A stretch of 64,000 bases of DNA from Bradyrhizobium sp. CB1015 (GTDB taxonomy: Bacteria > Pseudomonadota > Alphaproteobacteria > Rhizobiales > Xanthobacteraceae): contig NZ_CP104174.1 in assembly GCF_025200925.1 (NCBI RefSeq), positions 2,604,001 through 2,668,000 on the forward strand, read 5' to 3'. The translations under genes were made by a program, and so were the position numbers. Positions 33,633 through 42,718 of the stretch are shown here, in pieces (position 1 is the stretch's first letter; each line of letters opens with the position of its first letter). The notes beneath the pieces were generated by a model. That model saw nothing but the letters and a program-made list of their open reading frames with translations, was not told where the DNA came from and ran no database searches.

Positions 33633-34823
33633 ATGATGCTGGAGGGATGGCGCTGGTACGGGCCGGATGATCCGGTCTCGCTCGATGACGTCAGGCAGGC
33701 CGGGGCGAGCGATATCGTCTCGGCGCTGCATCAGGTGCCGATCGGGGAGGCCTGGACGCGCAAGGCGGTCGAGGAGCGCAAGAATTTCATCGAGAACGGT
33801 CAGCCCGGCCGCTCGCAGCTGACCTGGTCGGTGGTGGAATCGATTCCGATCCCCGACGACGTCAAGCGCCTTGGCGGAAAAGCGACGAAGTCGATCGAGG
33901 CATGGATCGCGAGCCTGGAGGCGGTCGCCGCCTCTGGCATCAAGATCATCTGCTACAATTTCATGCCCGTGGTGGACTGGTGCCGCACCGACCTCGAATG
34001 GGAGCTGCCGAACGGCGCCCGCGCCATGCGCTTCGACCAGGATCGCTTTGCCGCGTTCGAGCTGCACATCCTGAAGCGCCCGGCGGCGGTGCAAGAGTAT
34101 TCGCCCGAGCAGCAGGCGCGCGCCAAGGCGCTGTTCGACAAGATGAGCCAGGCCGATATCGACTATCTCGTCATGGTCATCGCCAGCGCGCTGCCCGGCT
34201 CGACCACCGAGCCGATGACCATCCCGCAGTTCCGCGACCGGCTCGAGACCTACCGCGACATCACGCCAAAAATCCTGCGGCAGCATCTCGCCGAATTTCT
34301 CGCGCGCGTGACGCCGGTCGCCGAGCAGCTCGGCGTGTCGCTGACGCTGCACCCGGATGACCCGCCGCGGCCGCTGTTCGGCCTGCCGCGCATTGCCTCG
34401 TCCGCCGACGATTATCAGGCGCTGTTCGACGCCGTGCCGTCCAAGGCCAACGGCATCTGCTTCTGCACCGGCTCGCTCGGCGTGCGCGCGGAGAACAATC
34501 TGCCCGAAATGGCGGAGCGCTTCGGTCCGCGCATTGCCTTCGCGCATCTGCGCGCGACCAAGCGCGAGGCCGACGGGCTGTCGTTCTACGAGTCCGATCA
34601 TCTCGACGGTGACGTCGACATGATCGCGGTGCTCAAGGCGCTGTTGAAGGAGAACGGGCGGCGCGCACCCGACAAGCGTATCGTGTTCCGCCCGGACCAC
34701 GGCCACCGCATGCTCGACGATCTCGCCGCCACCAAGCGCACCAATCCCGGCTACACCGCCATCGGCCGCCTGCGCGGCCTCGCAGAGCTCCGCGGTGCGA
34801 TCCGGGCGATCGAGCATCGATAG
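33633..34823 (+). CDS. uxuA: D-mannonate dehydratase UxuA
   Basis: A 396-residue enzyme that dehydrates D-mannonate to 2-keto-3-deoxy-D-gluconate. It has the family pattern WRWYGPDDPVSLDDVRQAGA at the start, YNFMPVVDWCRTDL and LTLHPDDPPRPLFGLPRI, with Asp/His residues for the metal, and the end RPDHGHRMLDD. Length matches UxuA (about 394). The start ATG 33633 follows GGGAGG. It is the last gene of the TRAP operon. The later enzymes (KDG kinase and aldolase) and uronate isomerase are not in the window. Confidence 0.94.
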   Translation: MMLEGWRWYGPDDPVSLDDVRQAGASDIVSALHQVPIGEAWTRKAVEERKNFIENGQPGRSQLTWSVVESIPIPDDVKRLGGKATKSIEAWIASLEAVAASGIKIICYNFMPVVDWCRTDLEWELPNGARAMRFDQDRFAAFELHILKRPAAVQEYSPEQQARAKALFDKMSQADIDYLVMVIASALPGSTTEPMTIPQFRDRLETYRDITPKILRQHLAEFLARVTPVAEQLGVSLTLHPDDPPRPLFGLPRIASSADDYQALFDAVPSKANGICFCTGSLGVRAENNLPEMAERFGPRIAFAHLRATKREADGLSFYESDHLDGDVDMIAVLKALLKENGRRAPDKRIVFRPDHGHRMLDDLAATKRTNPGYTAIGRLRGLAELRGAIRAIEHR

Positions 34824-34843
34824 AGGCAACGCTCTTTCCACGT

Positions 34844-34923
34844 CGTCATTGCGAGCGCAGCGAAGCAATCCAGAATCCCTCCGCGGAAAGACTCTGGATT
34901 GCTTCGCTGCGCTCGCAATGACG
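34844..34923. repeat. 31-bp perfect inverted repeat (CGTCATTGCGAGCG family)
   Basis: The arm starting CGTCATTGCGAGCGCAGCGA (34844-34874) is perfectly complementary to 34893-34923, with an 18-nt loop. It lies between convergent uxuA and lysR and would form a very stable hairpin on either strand, so it also serves as a bidirectional terminator. A related but rearranged element lies at 50153-50289. Confidence 0.8.
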
Positions 34924-34958
34924 TGGAGGGAGGTCTGCTTCATCCCAACACGGGACGC

Positions 34959-35897
34959 CTAGTAGCACGCCGCCATCGCGCCGAGCTTCGGATAGAGCCG
35001 GTCGATCGCGGCGATCTCGCTTTTCATCTGCGCGATGATCCAGTCGCGGATCTCGGCGGCGATGGGACGCATGATCCGGTTGCGCGGCGGCAGGAATTCG
35101 CAGATGCGGCGCGTGGTGGTCAACGTATCGGAGGCCGGCACCAGCGCGCCGGTGAGCAGCCAGTGCGAGGCGACCGTCAGCCAGCCGAGCGCAATACCCT
35201 GCCCGAGCAGGGCCGCCTGCACCACGACGGCATAGTCGGTGAAGCTCAGCGCCTTGGCCGCGCCGCGGCGGCCGGTGAGGAGCGAAGCGTAATCCGCGGC
35301 CCAGTCGCCCGGCGTCTCGGCGAGGCGGATGATGGTGTTGCCCTCGGTGGGATCAGTCTCGCCGAGATAGCCGGGGCTGCACATCGGCAGCATCACTTCC
35401 TTCATCACCAGCGTGCCGCCGGAGGACGGCTCGTCGCGGTCACGGAAGCGCATGCCGAGATCGACATTCTCCACCGGCCCGCGGAGCGCGCCGGAGATGA
35501 GCTGGAAGCGCAGATCCACTTGCGGAAACTGTTTCTGCAGCTTGTCGATGCGCGGCATCAGCCAATGCGTGGTGAAGGCGGAGGAGACCGACAGCGTCAC
35601 CGTCTCGGTGCCCTTGCGGCGCCGCTCGATCTCGACGAGCCCGCTCTCGATGCTGCGGAAGCCTTCGAGCACGCGGCGATAGAGCAGCTCGCCTTCCTCG
35701 GTGAGCACCGCGCGCCCTGCTGTGCGATCGAACAGGCGGACGCCGAGATGCTCCTCGAACTGGCCGAGCATCCGGCTCACCGCCGGCTGCGTCACGTTCA
35801 ATTCGGCGGCCGCAGCCGTGAAGCTGCCATTGCGCGCCGCCGCGTCGAAGACGAACAGGGCGTTGCTGGACGGCAGCATGCGGCGGAGCTCGGGCAT
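34959..35897 (-). CDS. LysR-family regulator
   Basis: A 312-residue regulator (GcvA-like layout). The helix-turn-helix is at about residues 12-70 (FVFDAAARNGSFTAAAAELNV, TQPAVSRMLGQFEEHLGVRLF). The effector domain follows (VSSAFTTHWLMPRIDKLQK, GQGIALGWLTVASHWL). It is divergent from the polyamine-type ABC operon, which is its likely target. ATG 35897 gives the full length; a second Met at 35879 (MLPSSNALFV) would leave a palindrome at 35895-35911 upstream of the gene instead of on its start codon. Confidence 0.88.
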   Translation of the reverse strand: MPELRRMLPSSNALFVFDAAARNGSFTAAAAELNVTQPAVSRMLGQFEEHLGVRLFDRTAGRAVLTEEGELLYRRVLEGFRSIESGLVEIERRRKGTETVTLSVSSAFTTHWLMPRIDKLQKQFPQVDLRFQLISGALRGPVENVDLGMRFRDRDEPSSGGTLVMKEVMLPMCSPGYLGETDPTEGNTIIRLAETPGDWAADYASLLTGRRGAAKALSFTDYAVVVQAALLGQGIALGWLTVASHWLLTGALVPASDTLTTTRRICEFLPPRNRIMRPIAAEIRDWIIAQMKSEIAAIDRLYPKLGAMAACY

Positions 35898-35949
35898 AAC
35901 GCCATGTTATGGGCGTGGTGAGAATTTGGCAATTGCCGAGTTTTGGCAA
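35895..35949. promoter_or_regulatory. Candidate LysR operators between lysR and the ABC operon
   Basis: CATAAC (35895-35900) and GTTATG (35906-35911) form a perfect inverted repeat with a 5-bp gap. GGCAATTGCC (35928-35937) is a perfect 10-bp palindrome, and TTTGGCAA occurs at 35925-35932 and again at 35942-35949. LysR proteins bind such paired sites between divergent genes. Confidence 0.45.
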
Positions 35950-36107
35950 GTCTGGTGTCATGACCGTGACCGCCAAAAGACAGGCCCTTCGAGAGAAGAT
36001 TGGTGCAGCGCACGCTTCAGCCGTGAGTGCTCCAAAGCCCTGTCTATAAACTAGCCTTATGGCGCGCAGTGAGGCACGCCAGCGCAGAGACATCGCGAGG
36101 TCGATCG

Positions 36108-37190
36108 TTGGACAAGCGAGCGGAAAGCGTCGAGATCAGGTCCGCCAGCAAGGCCTATGGCGCCGTTCGCGCCCTCGACGACGTTTCCCTCAATGTCGGC
36201 GCCGGTGAATTTGTCTCACTGCTTGGCCCCTCCGGCTCCGGCAAGACCACGCTGCTCGGCATTTTGGGCGGCTTCATCCTGCCGACCTCAGGCACGATTC
36301 TGTTCGGCGGCCGTGACGTCACCTACATGCCGCCGCACAAGCGCGACATCGGCGTGGTGTTCCAGAATTACGCGCTGTTTCCGCACATGAGCGTCGGCGA
36401 GAACGTCGCCTTTCCCTTGCGCGCGCGACGCCTGCCGAAATCCTTCTGGCCGGACAAGGTGCGCGCAGCGCTCAGCATGGTCGGCCTTGCCGGCTATGAA
36501 GAGCGCGGCATCGCGCAGCTCTCCGGCGGTCAGCGCCAGCGCGTGGCGTTGGCGCGCGCCATGATCTTCGAGCCGCGCCTGATCCTGATGGACGAGCCGC
36601 TCTCTGCGCTCGACAAGCAGCTCCGCGAATCCATGCAGATCGAGTTGCGCGCGCTGCACAAGCGCATCCAGGCCACCATCATCTATGTCACCCATGACCA
36701 GCGCGAGGCGCTGACCATGAGCGACCGCGTCGCCGTCATGAAGGACGGCCGGCTGGTCCAGATCGACGAGCCGGCGCGGCTGCACGACCATCCCGCCGAT
36801 TCCTTCGTCGCCAGCTTCATCGGCGAAGCCACGATGCTGCCGGTCCGCCGCGTCGATGCCTGCAGCGTTGCACTCGGCAATGCCGTGCTGCGCAGCGCGC
36901 GCGCCATTCCCGATGGCGATGCACTGATGCTGGCCGTGCACAGCGAGAAGCTGCTGATCGATGACGGCGCGCAGGATGTCGCCTGCAACCGGCTGACCGG
37001 GACTGTCACCGACATCGTCTACCAGGGCGAGAGCCTGCGCATTTTCCTCGCGCTCGCCGACGGCATCGCGCTCAGCCTGCGCCAGCCGAGCTACCACCAG
37101 GCCTATCACCGCATCCCGCCGCTTGGCGGCAGCCTCACCGTCACCCTCCACCCCGAGGACACCATCGTCGTCCCGAGGGCAAGAGAGTGA
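36108..37190 (+). CDS. ABC transporter ATP-binding protein, spermidine/putrescine type
   Basis: A 360-residue ATPase with Walker A GPSGSGKTT (from about residue 40), signature LSGGQRQRVALARAM, Walker B LILMDEPLSALD and the H-loop THDQREA. The C-terminal TOBE domain covers roughly 280-355. This is the PotA layout and pairs with the PotD, PotB and PotC-type genes further down. The start is uncertain: TTG 36108 after GAGG gives a normal N-terminus (DKRAESVEIRSASKAYG), while GTG 36027 would add 27 residues without similarity. Confidence 0.88.
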   Translation: MDKRAESVEIRSASKAYGAVRALDDVSLNVGAGEFVSLLGPSGSGKTTLLGILGGFILPTSGTILFGGRDVTYMPPHKRDIGVVFQNYALFPHMSVGENVAFPLRARRLPKSFWPDKVRAALSMVGLAGYEERGIAQLSGGQRQRVALARAMIFEPRLILMDEPLSALDKQLRESMQIELRALHKRIQATIIYVTHDQREALTMSDRVAVMKDGRLVQIDEPARLHDHPADSFVASFIGEATMLPVRRVDACSVALGNAVLRSARAIPDGDALMLAVHSEKLLIDDGAQDVACNRLTGTVTDIVYQGESLRIFLALADGIALSLRQPSYHQAYHRIPPLGGSLTVTLHPEDTIVVPRARE

Positions 37191-37226
37191 ACTCAAGTCC
37201 CATCCAACCCGAGAGAAGAAACTGAT

Positions 37227-37943
37227 ATGTCGACCCAAGCCGCATTCAGCAATTTCAAGGTTCTCACCTTCGACGTCGTCGGCACCCTGATCGATTTCGA
37301 GACCGGCGTGCTCTCCGCGGTGCGCAAGATCTCGGGCAAGACGCCGGCCGAGCTCAGCGACGACCAGATCTTCGAATCCTACAAGCGCGGCCGCGACAAG
37401 CACTATGAGCGCTCGAGCGAGGTGATGTTTTACGTTTACCGTTACCTCGCGCAGGAACTCGGGCTGCCAGCGGATGACGCCTCATGCGACGTCTTCCAGC
37501 TCGCCGTGCTGCGCTGGGGGCCGTTCTCCGATTCCGTCGAGGCGCTCAAGCGGCTGCGCACGAAGTTCCGTCTGGTCGCGATGACCAATGCCGACCGCGT
37601 CGCGCTGTCGTGCTACGCGCATGCGCTCGGCAATCCCTTCGATGACACCGTCTGTGCCGACGACACCGGCGTTGCCAAGCCCAATCCGGAATTCTTCGCC
37701 TACAATAAGGGCCGCCAGTCGGCGTTCGGCTACAAGCAGTCCGACATCCTGCACGTCGCGCAGAGCCAGTATCACGACATCGGGATCGCGCGGAAGCTCG
37801 GCTACAAGGTGTGCTGGATCGAGCGCCGCCAGGGCATCGCCGGCTTCGGCGGCACACCGGCGGTGGAGACGCTGACCAGGCCGGACTTCCATTATCCGAC
37901 CCTGAAGGCGCTTGCCGACGCCGCGATCGGGCCGGCAGCGTAA
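37227..37943 (+). CDS. HAD-superfamily protein, 2-haloacid dehalogenase type
   Basis: A 238-residue HAD protein. Motif I is FDVVGTLIDF, with one Asp and no second Asp, as in haloacid dehalogenases and unlike HAD phosphatases (DxDxT). Motif II is AMTNADR, and motif III is the Lys in VAKPNPEFF. It lies inside a transporter operon next to a FAD oxidase, so a role in processing an imported N- or C-substituted acid is possible. The true substrate is unknown. Confidence 0.82.
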   Translation: MSTQAAFSNFKVLTFDVVGTLIDFETGVLSAVRKISGKTPAELSDDQIFESYKRGRDKHYERSSEVMFYVYRYLAQELGLPADDASCDVFQLAVLRWGPFSDSVEALKRLRTKFRLVAMTNADRVALSCYAHALGNPFDDTVCADDTGVAKPNPEFFAYNKGRQSAFGYKQSDILHVAQSQYHDIGIARKLGYKVCWIERRQGIAGFGGTPAVETLTRPDFHYPTLKALADAAIGPAA

Positions 37944-37957
37944 CGGAGAGCTGTGGC

Positions 37958-39265
37958 ATGACACGGGACTGGCGCGCGCTGCCATCGGTCAATTCGCTGT
38001 GGGAAGCCACGGCGGATCCGGCGCGCGCGTTTCCCGTGCTCTCGAGTGAGCAACAGGCGGATGTGGTGATCATCGGCGCCGGCTACACCGGCCTGTCCGC
38101 CGCGCACCACATCGCCAAGAGCGGGCTCAGCCCCATCGTGCTCGAGGCGAACCGCCCCGGCTGGGGCGCGAGCGGGCGCAATGGCGGGGTGATCACCGCA
38201 AAGTTCCGCCTGTCGTTTCGCGAGATCGATGCCGTGCACGGGCGCGACATGGCACGGCGCATGTACGAGATCGCGCATGAATCGACCGACATGGTCGAGG
38301 AGCTTGTCTCCGAATTCGGCATCACCAGCGCAAACCTTGTGCGCACCGGCCAGGTCAAGGCCGCGCACAACGAGACGACGCTCCGGGCCGCGATCGACGA
38401 GGCCAACTGGATGACGCGCGAGATGGGCTCTGCCGAGGTCCGCATCCTCGACAAGAACGGCGTGCGCGAGGAGACCGGCTCCGACAGCTTCGTCGGCGGC
38501 GTGCTCAATCCCGGCTCGGGCGGCATCCATCCGCTGAACTATCTGCGCGGCCTCGCCGACGGCGTGGCGCGCCGCGGCGTTCCTGTCTTCCAGGAATCGC
38601 CGGTGGTCAAGCTTCGGCGCGAGAAGGACGGTATCATCGCGGAGACGCCGCGAGGGACGGTGCGCGCCAAGCAGGCGATCATCGCCACCAACAGCTATTC
38701 CGACCTGACCAGTGCCACCGCGCATCTGCAGCGCACGCTGATCCCGTTCCGCAGCGCCATGGTCGCAACCGAGCGGCTCTCGCGCAACCTCGCGGGAAAG
38801 CTGATGCCGACGGGGCGCACCTACACCGAGACCAAGCGCATGATGCGCTGGTTCCGCATGGTCGACAACCGCGTCATCTTCGGCGGCCGCGGCGCCTTCG
38901 GCAAGCAGGATTCGCAAGCCGCGTTCGATGCCTTGCGCAAGGCGATGGTCGGCATCTTTCCCGATCTCGCCGATGTCCCGCTCGAATACAAGTGGTCGGG
39001 CCTCGTCGCGATGACGCTGGACTCGGTGCCGCATATCGGCCGGCTCGACGACCGCACGCTGTTCTCGGTCGGCTACAACGGCGCCGGTGTTGCGATGTCG
39101 AGCCTGATGGGCCGCTATCTCGCCGCCTTCGTGCGCGGCGAGACGCCCGACGTCGGCCTGCTCGACGCGCGGCGCATGAAGGCGATTCCGTTCTATCCGC
39201 TGCGTGAGCCCGCCGTGCGCATCGTCGCCGGCTGGTACCAGTTTCTCGATGCGATCGGTCAGTGA
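37958..39265 (+). CDS. FAD-dependent oxidoreductase, PuuB/DAO type
   Basis: A 435-residue flavoenzyme of the D-amino-acid oxidase family. The FAD site is VVIIGAGYTGLSAAHHIAKSG, followed by GASGRNGGVIT, typical of gamma-glutamylputrescine oxidase (PuuB) relatives; the end is FSVGYNGAGVAMSSLMGRYLA. It probably oxidises a secondary amine or an amino acid delivered by the ABC transporter encoded around it. The ATG at 37958 follows GGAGAG, 14 nt after the HAD gene. Confidence 0.87.
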   Translation: MTRDWRALPSVNSLWEATADPARAFPVLSSEQQADVVIIGAGYTGLSAAHHIAKSGLSPIVLEANRPGWGASGRNGGVITAKFRLSFREIDAVHGRDMARRMYEIAHESTDMVEELVSEFGITSANLVRTGQVKAAHNETTLRAAIDEANWMTREMGSAEVRILDKNGVREETGSDSFVGGVLNPGSGGIHPLNYLRGLADGVARRGVPVFQESPVVKLRREKDGIIAETPRGTVRAKQAIIATNSYSDLTSATAHLQRTLIPFRSAMVATERLSRNLAGKLMPTGRTYTETKRMMRWFRMVDNRVIFGGRGAFGKQDSQAAFDALRKAMVGIFPDLADVPLEYKWSGLVAMTLDSVPHIGRLDDRTLFSVGYNGAGVAMSSLMGRYLAAFVRGETPDVGLLDARRMKAIPFYPLREPAVRIVAGWYQFLDAIGQ

Positions 39266-39287
39266 GATCTATTTGGAGGAGGCGAGG

Positions 39288-40334
39288 ATGACGACGAAGC
39301 AGAGTTTGGGATTGGGCTGCGCGCTGCTGGGCGCGATCGGATTGACCAGTGCGGCTGATGCCGCCGAGCAGATCACCTTCGTCTCGCAGGGCGGCGCCTA
39401 TCAGCAGGCGCAGACGGTGGCGATCCTCGATCCCTCCGCCAAGAAGCTCGGCATCACCATCAACCAGGACTCCATTCCCGACGCCTGGCCCGCGATCAAG
39501 ACGCAGGTCGGCAGCGGCAAGCCGATCTGGGACGTCGTCGACACCCCGACCGGCAACTGCTTGCGCGGCGGCGAGCAGGGGCTGCTCGAGAAGCTCGACT
39601 TTTCGAAGATTCCAAACGGCGCGGCGATGCCGGAGGCCTATCGCAGTCCCTATTCGGTGTCCTACGAATTCTATTCCAGCGTGCTCGCCTACAGCCAGAA
39701 GACCTTCCCGAAGGACGCGCCGAACAGCTGGGCCGATTTCTGGGACGTGAAGAAGTTTCCCGGCCGCCGCGCGCTGCGCAACCACCCGTTCGCGACGCTC
39801 GAGGCGGCGCTGATGGCCGACGGCGTGGCGCCGGACAAGCTCTACCCGCTCGACGTCGACCGCGCCTTTAGGAAGCTGGAAGAGATCAAGCCGCACATCA
39901 CGGTGTGGTGGACCTCGGGCGCGCAGTCGGCGCAGCTGCTCAATGACGGCGAGGTCGACATGGAGATGGCCTGGAACGGTCGCGTCAGCGCGGTCGCGAA
40001 GGAGGGCGCCAAGGTCGCCTTCACCTACAACCAGGGCATTTTGCAGAGCACCTCGCTGTGCATCCTCAAGGGCGCGCCGAATCTCGGTACGGCGCTAAAA
40101 TTCCTCAACGAGGCCGTCGATCCCGTGCACCAGGCCAACCTGCCGCTCCACATCGATTACGGCCCGGGCAATCCGAAGGCGTTCGAGACGGGCGTGATCA
40201 AGCCCGAGCGCGCGGCGCAATTGCCGAGCGAGCCGGCGAATGCGACGAAGCAAGCGCTGATGTCCTACGCCTGGTGGTCCTCGCCCGCGGGAGAAGCCGC
40301 CGAGAAGCGCTGGGCGTCCTTCATGCAGAAGTGA
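39288..40334 (+). CDS. ABC transporter substrate-binding protein, polyamine (PotD) type
   Basis: A 348-residue periplasmic binding protein with a signal peptide (about residues 1-25, ending SAADAAE). It has the pattern ITFVSQGGAYQQAQT, NSWADFWDVKKFPGRRALRN and DMEMAWNGRVSAVAKEGAKV of the PotD/PotF group (bacterial extracellular solute-binding family). ATG 39288 follows GGAGGAGGCGAGG. Its stop overlaps the GTG of the permease gene. Confidence 0.88.
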   Translation: MTTKQSLGLGCALLGAIGLTSAADAAEQITFVSQGGAYQQAQTVAILDPSAKKLGITINQDSIPDAWPAIKTQVGSGKPIWDVVDTPTGNCLRGGEQGLLEKLDFSKIPNGAAMPEAYRSPYSVSYEFYSSVLAYSQKTFPKDAPNSWADFWDVKKFPGRRALRNHPFATLEAALMADGVAPDKLYPLDVDRAFRKLEEIKPHITVWWTSGAQSAQLLNDGEVDMEMAWNGRVSAVAKEGAKVAFTYNQGILQSTSLCILKGAPNLGTALKFLNEAVDPVHQANLPLHIDYGPGNPKAFETGVIKPERAAQLPSEPANATKQALMSYAWWSSPAGEAAEKRWASFMQK

Positions 40335-41215
40335 GCGAGACAGCGTTGACGACTTCAGTGCCAGATCCCTCCCAAAAGCATCAGCGCCGTGAGCACGGCC
40401 TGATGCTGGCATTGGTGTCGCCGGCGCTGCTGGTGATCCTGGCTCTGATCGTGTTGCCGGTCGGCTGGCTGGCCTGGCAGTCGATCTACCATGACGGCTT
40501 CACGCTGGAGAACTATCGCCGCGTCTTCACCGAGGACATCTACTGGCGCAGCTTTGCGCTGACCTTCGAGATCAGCCTCGCGGTCACGGGAATCGCGCTG
40601 CTGCTCGGCTACCCCGTGGCCTACCTCGCCAATTCGGTGCCGAAGGGCTGGAGCATCCTCATCCTCTCGCTGGTCGTGCTGCCGTTCTGGACCAGCGTGC
40701 TGGTGCGCGCCTATGCCTGGCTGGCGCTGCTCCAGCGCAGCGGCGTGATCAACCAGTTCCTGCGCTATCTCGATGTGATCTCCGAGCCGCTCGCGCTGGT
40801 CCACAACACGTTCGGCACGGTGGTCGCAACCGTGCACATCCTGCTACCGTTCATGGTGCTGCCGCTCTATGCCACCATGCAGAAGATCCCGAACGACCTG
40901 ATGCAGGCCGGCGCCAGCCTTGGCGCGAGCCCGTCGCTGACCTTCGTCCGCGTGTTCCTGCCGTTGTCGCTGCCGGGCGTGCTCGCGGGCTGCACCATGG
41001 TGTTCGTGCTCTGCCTCGGCTTCTACATCACGCCGGAGCTGCTCGGCGGCGGACGCACCGTGATGGTGTCGATGCTGGTGAGCCGCAACGTCGAGCTTTA
41101 CAACCAGTTCGGGGCCGCCAGCGCGGTCGCGGTGGTGCTGCTAATAAGTGTGCTCGCGATCTTCTTCATTGTCAGCCGCTTCATCTCGCTCGACCGCGTG
41201 TTGGGGCAGAAATGA
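40331..41215 (+). CDS. ABC transporter permease, PotB type
   Basis: A 294-residue permease with six hydrophobic helices and the EAA-type loop (LMQAGASLGASPSLTFVRVFLPLSLPGV, read in parts), which contacts the ATPase. The N-terminal 25 residues are charged. The GTG at 40331 overlaps the preceding stop (GTGA); its own stop overlaps the next gene (ATGA). Confidence 0.9.
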   Translation: MSETALTTSVPDPSQKHQRREHGLMLALVSPALLVILALIVLPVGWLAWQSIYHDGFTLENYRRVFTEDIYWRSFALTFEISLAVTGIALLLGYPVAYLANSVPKGWSILILSLVVLPFWTSVLVRAYAWLALLQRSGVINQFLRYLDVISEPLALVHNTFGTVVATVHILLPFMVLPLYATMQKIPNDLMQAGASLGASPSLTFVRVFLPLSLPGVLAGCTMVFVLCLGFYITPELLGGGRTVMVSMLVSRNVELYNQFGAASAVAVVLLISVLAIFFIVSRFISLDRVLGQK

Positions 41216-41997
41216 TGCGCGCCTCGCCCGCACGGATTGCCCTCTACGTGATCAGTACGCTGGTGCTGGTCTATCTGATCATCCCCGTTCTGATCATCGC
41301 GCCGATCTCGTTCTCCAGCGCGCGCTTTCTGACCTTCCCGCCGCCGTCCTTCTCGCTGCGCTGGTACCAGCAATATTTCTCAAATCCCGCCTGGATGCAG
41401 GCGACGCGGGTGACGCTGACGGTTGCGCTCCTCACCGTCGTGATCGCGACCCCGTTCGGGGTGGCCGCCGCCTATGCCATCAGCCAGTCGAAGCTTCGGA
41501 TCATGCGTCTCATCCACATGGCGCTGCTGTTGCCGCTGGTGGTGCCGATCATCATCACCGCCGTCGGCATCTTCTTCGTCTATGCCAAGGTCGGTCTGGT
41601 CGCGACCATGCCCGGCCTCGTGCTTGCCAACGTGATGCTGGGCCTGCCTTATGTCGTCATCTCGGTGCTCGCAGGCCTGCAGAGTTTCGACCCCGCGCAG
41701 GAGATGGTGGCGCGCAGCCTCGGCATGAACCGCCTGCGCAGCTTCTTCGCGGTGACGCTGCCGCAGATCAAGTCCAGCGTGGTCGCGGGCGGAATCTTCG
41801 CCTTCATCTCGGCGATGGACGAGACCATCGTCGCGCTGTTTATCTCCGGCGGCCAGTATCAGCCGCTGACCAAGCGCATGTTCACCGCGCTCCGCGACGA
41901 GATCGATCCGACCATTGCCGCGATCTCGACCTTGATGACGGCGGCCTCATTCATGCTGGTGCTGCTGGCGAGCGCGCGACAGAAGCGCAGCGGGTGA
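41212..41997 (+). CDS. ABC transporter permease, PotC type
   Basis: A 261-residue permease with six helices and the EAA loop (MVARSLGMNRLRSFFAVTLPQ). It completes the polyamine-type importer with the ATPase, binding protein and first permease. It is the last gene of the operon, convergent with the racemase-family gene 31 bp away. No terminator hairpin is visible between them. Confidence 0.9.
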   Translation: MMRASPARIALYVISTLVLVYLIIPVLIIAPISFSSARFLTFPPPSFSLRWYQQYFSNPAWMQATRVTLTVALLTVVIATPFGVAAAYAISQSKLRIMRLIHMALLLPLVVPIIITAVGIFFVYAKVGLVATMPGLVLANVMLGLPYVVISVLAGLQSFDPAQEMVARSLGMNRLRSFFAVTLPQIKSSVVAGGIFAFISAMDETIVALFISGGQYQPLTKRMFTALRDEIDPTIAAISTLMTAASFMLVLLASARQKRSG

Positions 41998-42028
41998 GGA
42001 TAACGGGGTTGAAATTGAGGAAAGCAAA

Positions 42029-42718
42029 TCATCCAATCGCGAAATCGGCGGCCGTCTCGGCGTGGATGGCCGTGGTGTCGAACGTCTCGACCGAAACGTC
42101 GTGCGGGCCGACCAGCATCGTGATCTCGGTGCAGCCGAGGATGATGCACTCGGCGCCGCCGGCGACGAGAGCCGCCATTACCTCCTGGTAGCGGCGGCGC
42201 GATGGCGCGGTGACGTCCCCGAGGCACAGCTCGTCGTAGATGATGCGGTTCACCTCGGCGCGCTCGTGCGCGGGAGGGACCATGACGTCGAGACCGTGCG
42301 CGCGCAATCGGTCGATGTAGAAGTCTTCCTCCATCGTGAACTTGGTGCCGAGCAAGCCGACCCGCCGATATCCCTTGGCCCGGATCCGCTCGGCCGTCGC
42401 ATCGCCGATGTGGATGAACGGAACGCTCACGCTGGATATGATCTCGGGCGCCAGTTTGTGCATCGTGTTCGTGCACAACACGATCGCCCGCGCGCCGGCA
42501 CTTTCGAGCAACCGCGCGACCTCAGCGAGGCTCGCCGCCGCCTCCTGCCAGCGGCCGGCATACTGCATCTGCTTGATCTGCTCGAAATCGTAGGAATACA
42601 TCAACAGCGGGGCCGAATGCAGCTTGCCCATGCGGTCGCGAACCCGCTCGTTGATGAGCTTGTAGTAGAGCGCGGTGCTCTCCCAGCTCATGCCTCCGAT
42701 CAGGCCAATGGTTTGCAT
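42029..42718 (-). CDS. Aspartate/glutamate racemase-family protein
   Basis: A 229-residue protein of the Asp/Glu racemase superfamily. The start is MQTIGLIGGMSWESTALYY, and both catalytic cysteines are present, in IVLCTNTMHK and IILGCTEITM. The layout matches the YgeA/aspartate racemase group. It interconverts L- and D-amino acids, which fits the D-amino-acid dehydrogenase-like gene nearby. It is transcribed alone on the minus strand, with a 214-bp gap to the next divergent gene. Confidence 0.9.
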   Translation of the reverse strand: MQTIGLIGGMSWESTALYYKLINERVRDRMGKLHSAPLLMYSYDFEQIKQMQYAGRWQEAAASLAEVARLLESAGARAIVLCTNTMHKLAPEIISSVSVPFIHIGDATAERIRAKGYRRVGLLGTKFTMEEDFYIDRLRAHGLDVMVPPAHERAEVNRIIYDELCLGDVTAPSRRRYQEVMAALVAGGAECIILGCTEITMLVGPHDVSVETFDTTAIHAETAADFAIG

